The notes beneath the pieces were generated by a model that was not told the origin of the DNA, made no database searches, and saw only the letters and a list, made by a program, of their open reading frames with translations. Source: Ehretia macrophylla (Eukaryota; Streptophyta; Magnoliopsida; Boraginales; Ehretiaceae). From it: 64,000 nucleotides of DNA. The stretch spans positions 60,104,247 to 60,168,246 of the forward strand of contig CM075765.1 of NCBI GenBank assembly GCA_037974665.1. Reading direction: 5' to 3'. How positions within the stretch are numbered: the stretch's first letter is position 1; each line of letters begins with the position of its first letter. Positions 61,342-64,000 of the stretch are shown here, one piece after another. Made by a program: the position numbers and the translations under genes.

Positions 61342-64000
61342 CTTACTTGATGTACGGAATAGATCTGGGTATTGTTGCTGCATCTGATCTCGTCTCTCCC
61401 ACGTAGCTTCCTCAATGCCGTGATGCTTCCACAACACCTTAACCATCGGAATCCTCTTCGACCTCAACTCTCGGTCCATCTGATCTAGAATACGAATCGA
61501 ACGCTCGTCATAAGTCAAACTCTCTCAAAGCTGTAACGGCTCTGGCTCAAGAATATGAGAAGGATCCGGATTGTATTTCCTCAAATTAGACACGTGAAAC
61601 ACATCGTGGACATTAGAGAAGTTCTCCGGTAAAGCCAACCGATATGCCAACTTACCAACCCTGCCAGTAATCTCAAACGGCCCAACAAATCTCGGACTCA
61701 GCTTTCCACCTTTACCATAACGAACAAACCCCTTTCGAGGAGACAATCTCAAGAAAACCCGATCTCCAACTGCAAACTCCAAGTCTCGACGACGCTTATC
61801 AGCATAACTCTTGAATCTACTCTGCGCCGTAAGCATTCTCTGCCTGATCAACTGAACATTCTCGATCTTCTCAAGAAGTTCTGGCATAATAGTCGGATCA
61901 ATAGTCTTCATCTCTCCTACCTCGTCCCAATATAAAGGTGAACGGCACTTACGACCGTAAAGAGCTGCAAAAGGTGCCATTCCAATAGTAGCTTGATAAC
62001 TATTGTTATAGGCAAACTCGGCAAGTGGTAGATGTTTATCCCAGTTCTTCCCGAAGTCCAGAACACAAGCCCTAAGCATATCTTCCAGAATCTGAATAGT
62101 CCGCTCAGACTGACCGTCGGTCTGTGGATGATACGCGGTACTGAAGTTCAACTGAGTACCTAAGGTCTCCTGAAGTTTCTCCCACAAACGAGAAGTAAAT
62201 CGAGGATCTCGATCAGAGACAATACTAGATGGAATACCGTGAAGTCTAACAATCTGATCCAGATAGAGATCCGTCAGCTTTGTAACCTCATCTCCCATCC
62301 TCATCGAGATAAAATGAGCTGTCTTCGTCAAGCGATCCACGACAACCCAAACTGCATCATTACCCCTCGGTGATCTAGGCAACCCTGTGACGAAGTCCAT
62401 CGTAATATGCTCCCATTTCCACTCTGGTATAGCCAACGGCTGAAGCAAACCTGCTGGTCGTTGATGCTCGGCTTTCACTCTCTGACAAGTCAAACATCTA
62501 GACACAAACTGAGCAACCTCCCTCTTCATGTTGTTCCACCAGTAATGCTGTTTCAAATCCCGATACATCTTGGTTCCACCGGGATGAATAGTATATTTAG
62601 AATTATGAGCTTCCTCCAGAATACCTCGTCTCAAGCCCGGTTCATCGGGAACACAAACCCTGTTCCGAAACCGAAGAATACCATCCTCATGCACTTTGAA
62701 GTCAGACTGATCATCAGAAATCTGATCCTTGATCTTCTGAAGGTTAACATCAAGCTGCTGAGCTTCCCTGATCTGAGACAACAATAAAGGCTGAATACGG
62801 AGATGTGAACACATCACCCCAACCTGAGTGAACTCTGGTCTCCAATAACTAAACTCCTCAAGAACCTCCCACTTCTTGACAGCCAAACAAGAAATACTAG
62901 CCTTCCGGCTGAGAGCATCTGCCACAACATTTGCCTTTCCAGGCAGATAATTGATAGCACAATTATAATCTCCAAGAAGCTCCATCCACCTCCGCTGGCG
63001 CATATTCAACTCCTTCTGTGAGAATAAATACTTAAGACTCTTATGATCAGTGAAAATCTCGAACTTACTGCCCCACAGATAATGACGCCACTTTTTCAGT
63101 GCGAAGACAACTGCTGCCAACTCAAGATCATGAGTCGGATAATTCACCTCATAAGGCTTCAACTTCCTGGAAGCATAGGCAATAACTCGGCCATCCTGCA
63201 TAAGAACACATCCCAAGCCCTCCTTGGATGCATCACTGTAAATGACCATATTATCGGTCCCCTCTGGTAGAGCAAGTACTGGAGCGGTAGTTAACCTCTT
63301 TTTCAACTCCTGAAATCCACTCTCACACTTCTCGTCCCAATTAAAGATAGTCCGTTTCTGAGTCAACTTAGATAGTGGCCCCGCAATCTTTGAGAAGTCC
63401 TTGACAAACCTACGGTAATAACCCGCCAAGCCAAGAAAACTACGGACATCAGTAACACTCTCTGGCCGCTTCCAAGACATCACCGATTCAATCTTAGTGG
63501 GATCTACAGAAATACCGCTCTGTGTAATAACATGGCCAAGAAAAGAAATTCGTTGCAGCAAAAATTCACATTTGCTGAACTTGGCAAACAACTGATGCTC
63601 CTGCAACTTCTCCAATACAAGCCGTAGATGTTGCTCGTGCTCCAATTCAGATTTAGAATAGACCAAGATATCATCAATAAAAATCACCACGAACTGGTCC
63701 AAGTACGGCTGAAAAACTCGATGCATAAGATCCATGAATGCTGCCGGTGCATTAGTCAATCCAAAGGGCATAACAACAAACTCATAATGCCCGTACCGAG
63801 TCCTGAAGGCAGACTTCGGAACATCCTCCGTACGAATCCGAAGCTGATAATACCCCTGCCTCAAATCAAACTTAGAATAGACTTTGGCTCCCTGAAGTTG
63901 ATCAAACAACTCATCAATCAGTGGCAAAGGATATTTATTCTTGATAGTCACCTGGTTCAAACCACGGTAATCAATACATAACCTCAAGGTGCCATCCTTC
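61342..64000 (-). pseudogene. pol region of element G: RT, RNase H, integrase, chromodomain (partial)
   Basis: The long frame starts at the window edge inside RT ([20 protein letters not shown]). It contains FIDDILVYS of the RT active site near 63665, [12 protein letters not shown] and [10 protein letters not shown] of RNase H, a His-Cys integrase finger (CLTCQRVK) near 62480, the integrase core with SDRDPRF and QTDGQSERT near 62100-62210, and the post-integrase stretch [12 protein letters not shown]. Chromodomain wording (KVLWKHHGIEEATWE) lies near 61400. By family knowledge this polyprotein reverse-transcribes and integrates the element, and the chromodomain steers insertion. About one break is visible in this part. 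Confidence 0.95.

Larger units (their letters stand above)
58872..64000 (-). mobile_element. Element G: Tekay/Del-type chromovirus, 3' half, continues beyond the window
   Basis: One LTR (58872-61305) followed on the minus strand's upstream side by polypurine tract, chromodomain, integrase, RNase H and RT. The LTR is the same family as element A and the solo LTR, so G is the coding member of that family. The visible coding part is nearly open, with about one break seen, so it looks fairly young. The 5' half, including gag, lies outside the window. Confidence 0.94.

Noticed and set aside
1-64000. CRISPR arrays, bacterial operons or an intact host gene
   Set aside because: No regularly spaced repeats with unique spacers and no prokaryotic gene layout. 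All long frames belong to retroelements or to the matR copy.

Overview
The window is repeat-rich nuclear DNA of a flowering plant, probably a eudicot. I see no intact host gene. About 80-85% consists of LTR retrotransposons, mostly Ty3/gypsy elements of the Tekay (Del) chromovirus type. They sit inside one another and inside a nuclear copy of mitochondrial DNA. The plant assignment rests on the matR maturase gene, the tRNA-Met primer sites (TGGTATCAGAGC) and the long plant-type LTRs. The species cannot be told from the sequence.

Layout. 1-7629: element A, non-coding inside, with its left LTR cut by the window edge. 7630-14208: older minus-strand LTR DNA (B), interrupted by a solo LTR at 10501-12926 with TSD TAAAC. 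14209-14690: a worn Tat/Athila-type integrase scrap. 14691-17672, 33266-35826 and probably 56893-58388: mitochondrial-like DNA, including matR from nad1 intron 4, split in two by element C. 17673-33265: element C, a gag-pol chromovirus with TSD TGGAT; its left LTR holds element D (19546-25664, minus strand, TSD ACCAG). 35827-56892: element E, older and heavily broken, which holds element F (44019-53116 including TSD GCGCA). 58389-58871: a piece of another LTR. 58872-64000: element G, minus strand, running off the right edge.

Relative ages come from the nesting and from LTR divergence judged by eye. E is oldest (about 7-8% between its LTRs), then C (about 2-3%), then A and F (about 1%). D is youngest (about 2 differences in 2516 bp). 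D, F and A have no coding interior and must have depended on enzymes of coding relatives. A shares its LTR family with coding element G.

The most interesting signal is inside the LTRs. Five LTR types that differ over most of their length share one ordered block near their 3' end: a hairpin with a near-invariant CTACTTT loop on stems of changing sequence, a GC-rich core, a second covarying hairpin, a pyrimidine tract ending CAG-G, and in several types a short acidic reading stretch. An AG-GTGAG or AG-GTAAG motif lies 0.6-2.6 kb upstream of the first hairpin. A further covarying hairpin sits 17-18 nt before the 3' LTR in all six internal regions that can be seen. I know of no description of the CTACTTT-loop hairpin, but no search was possible.
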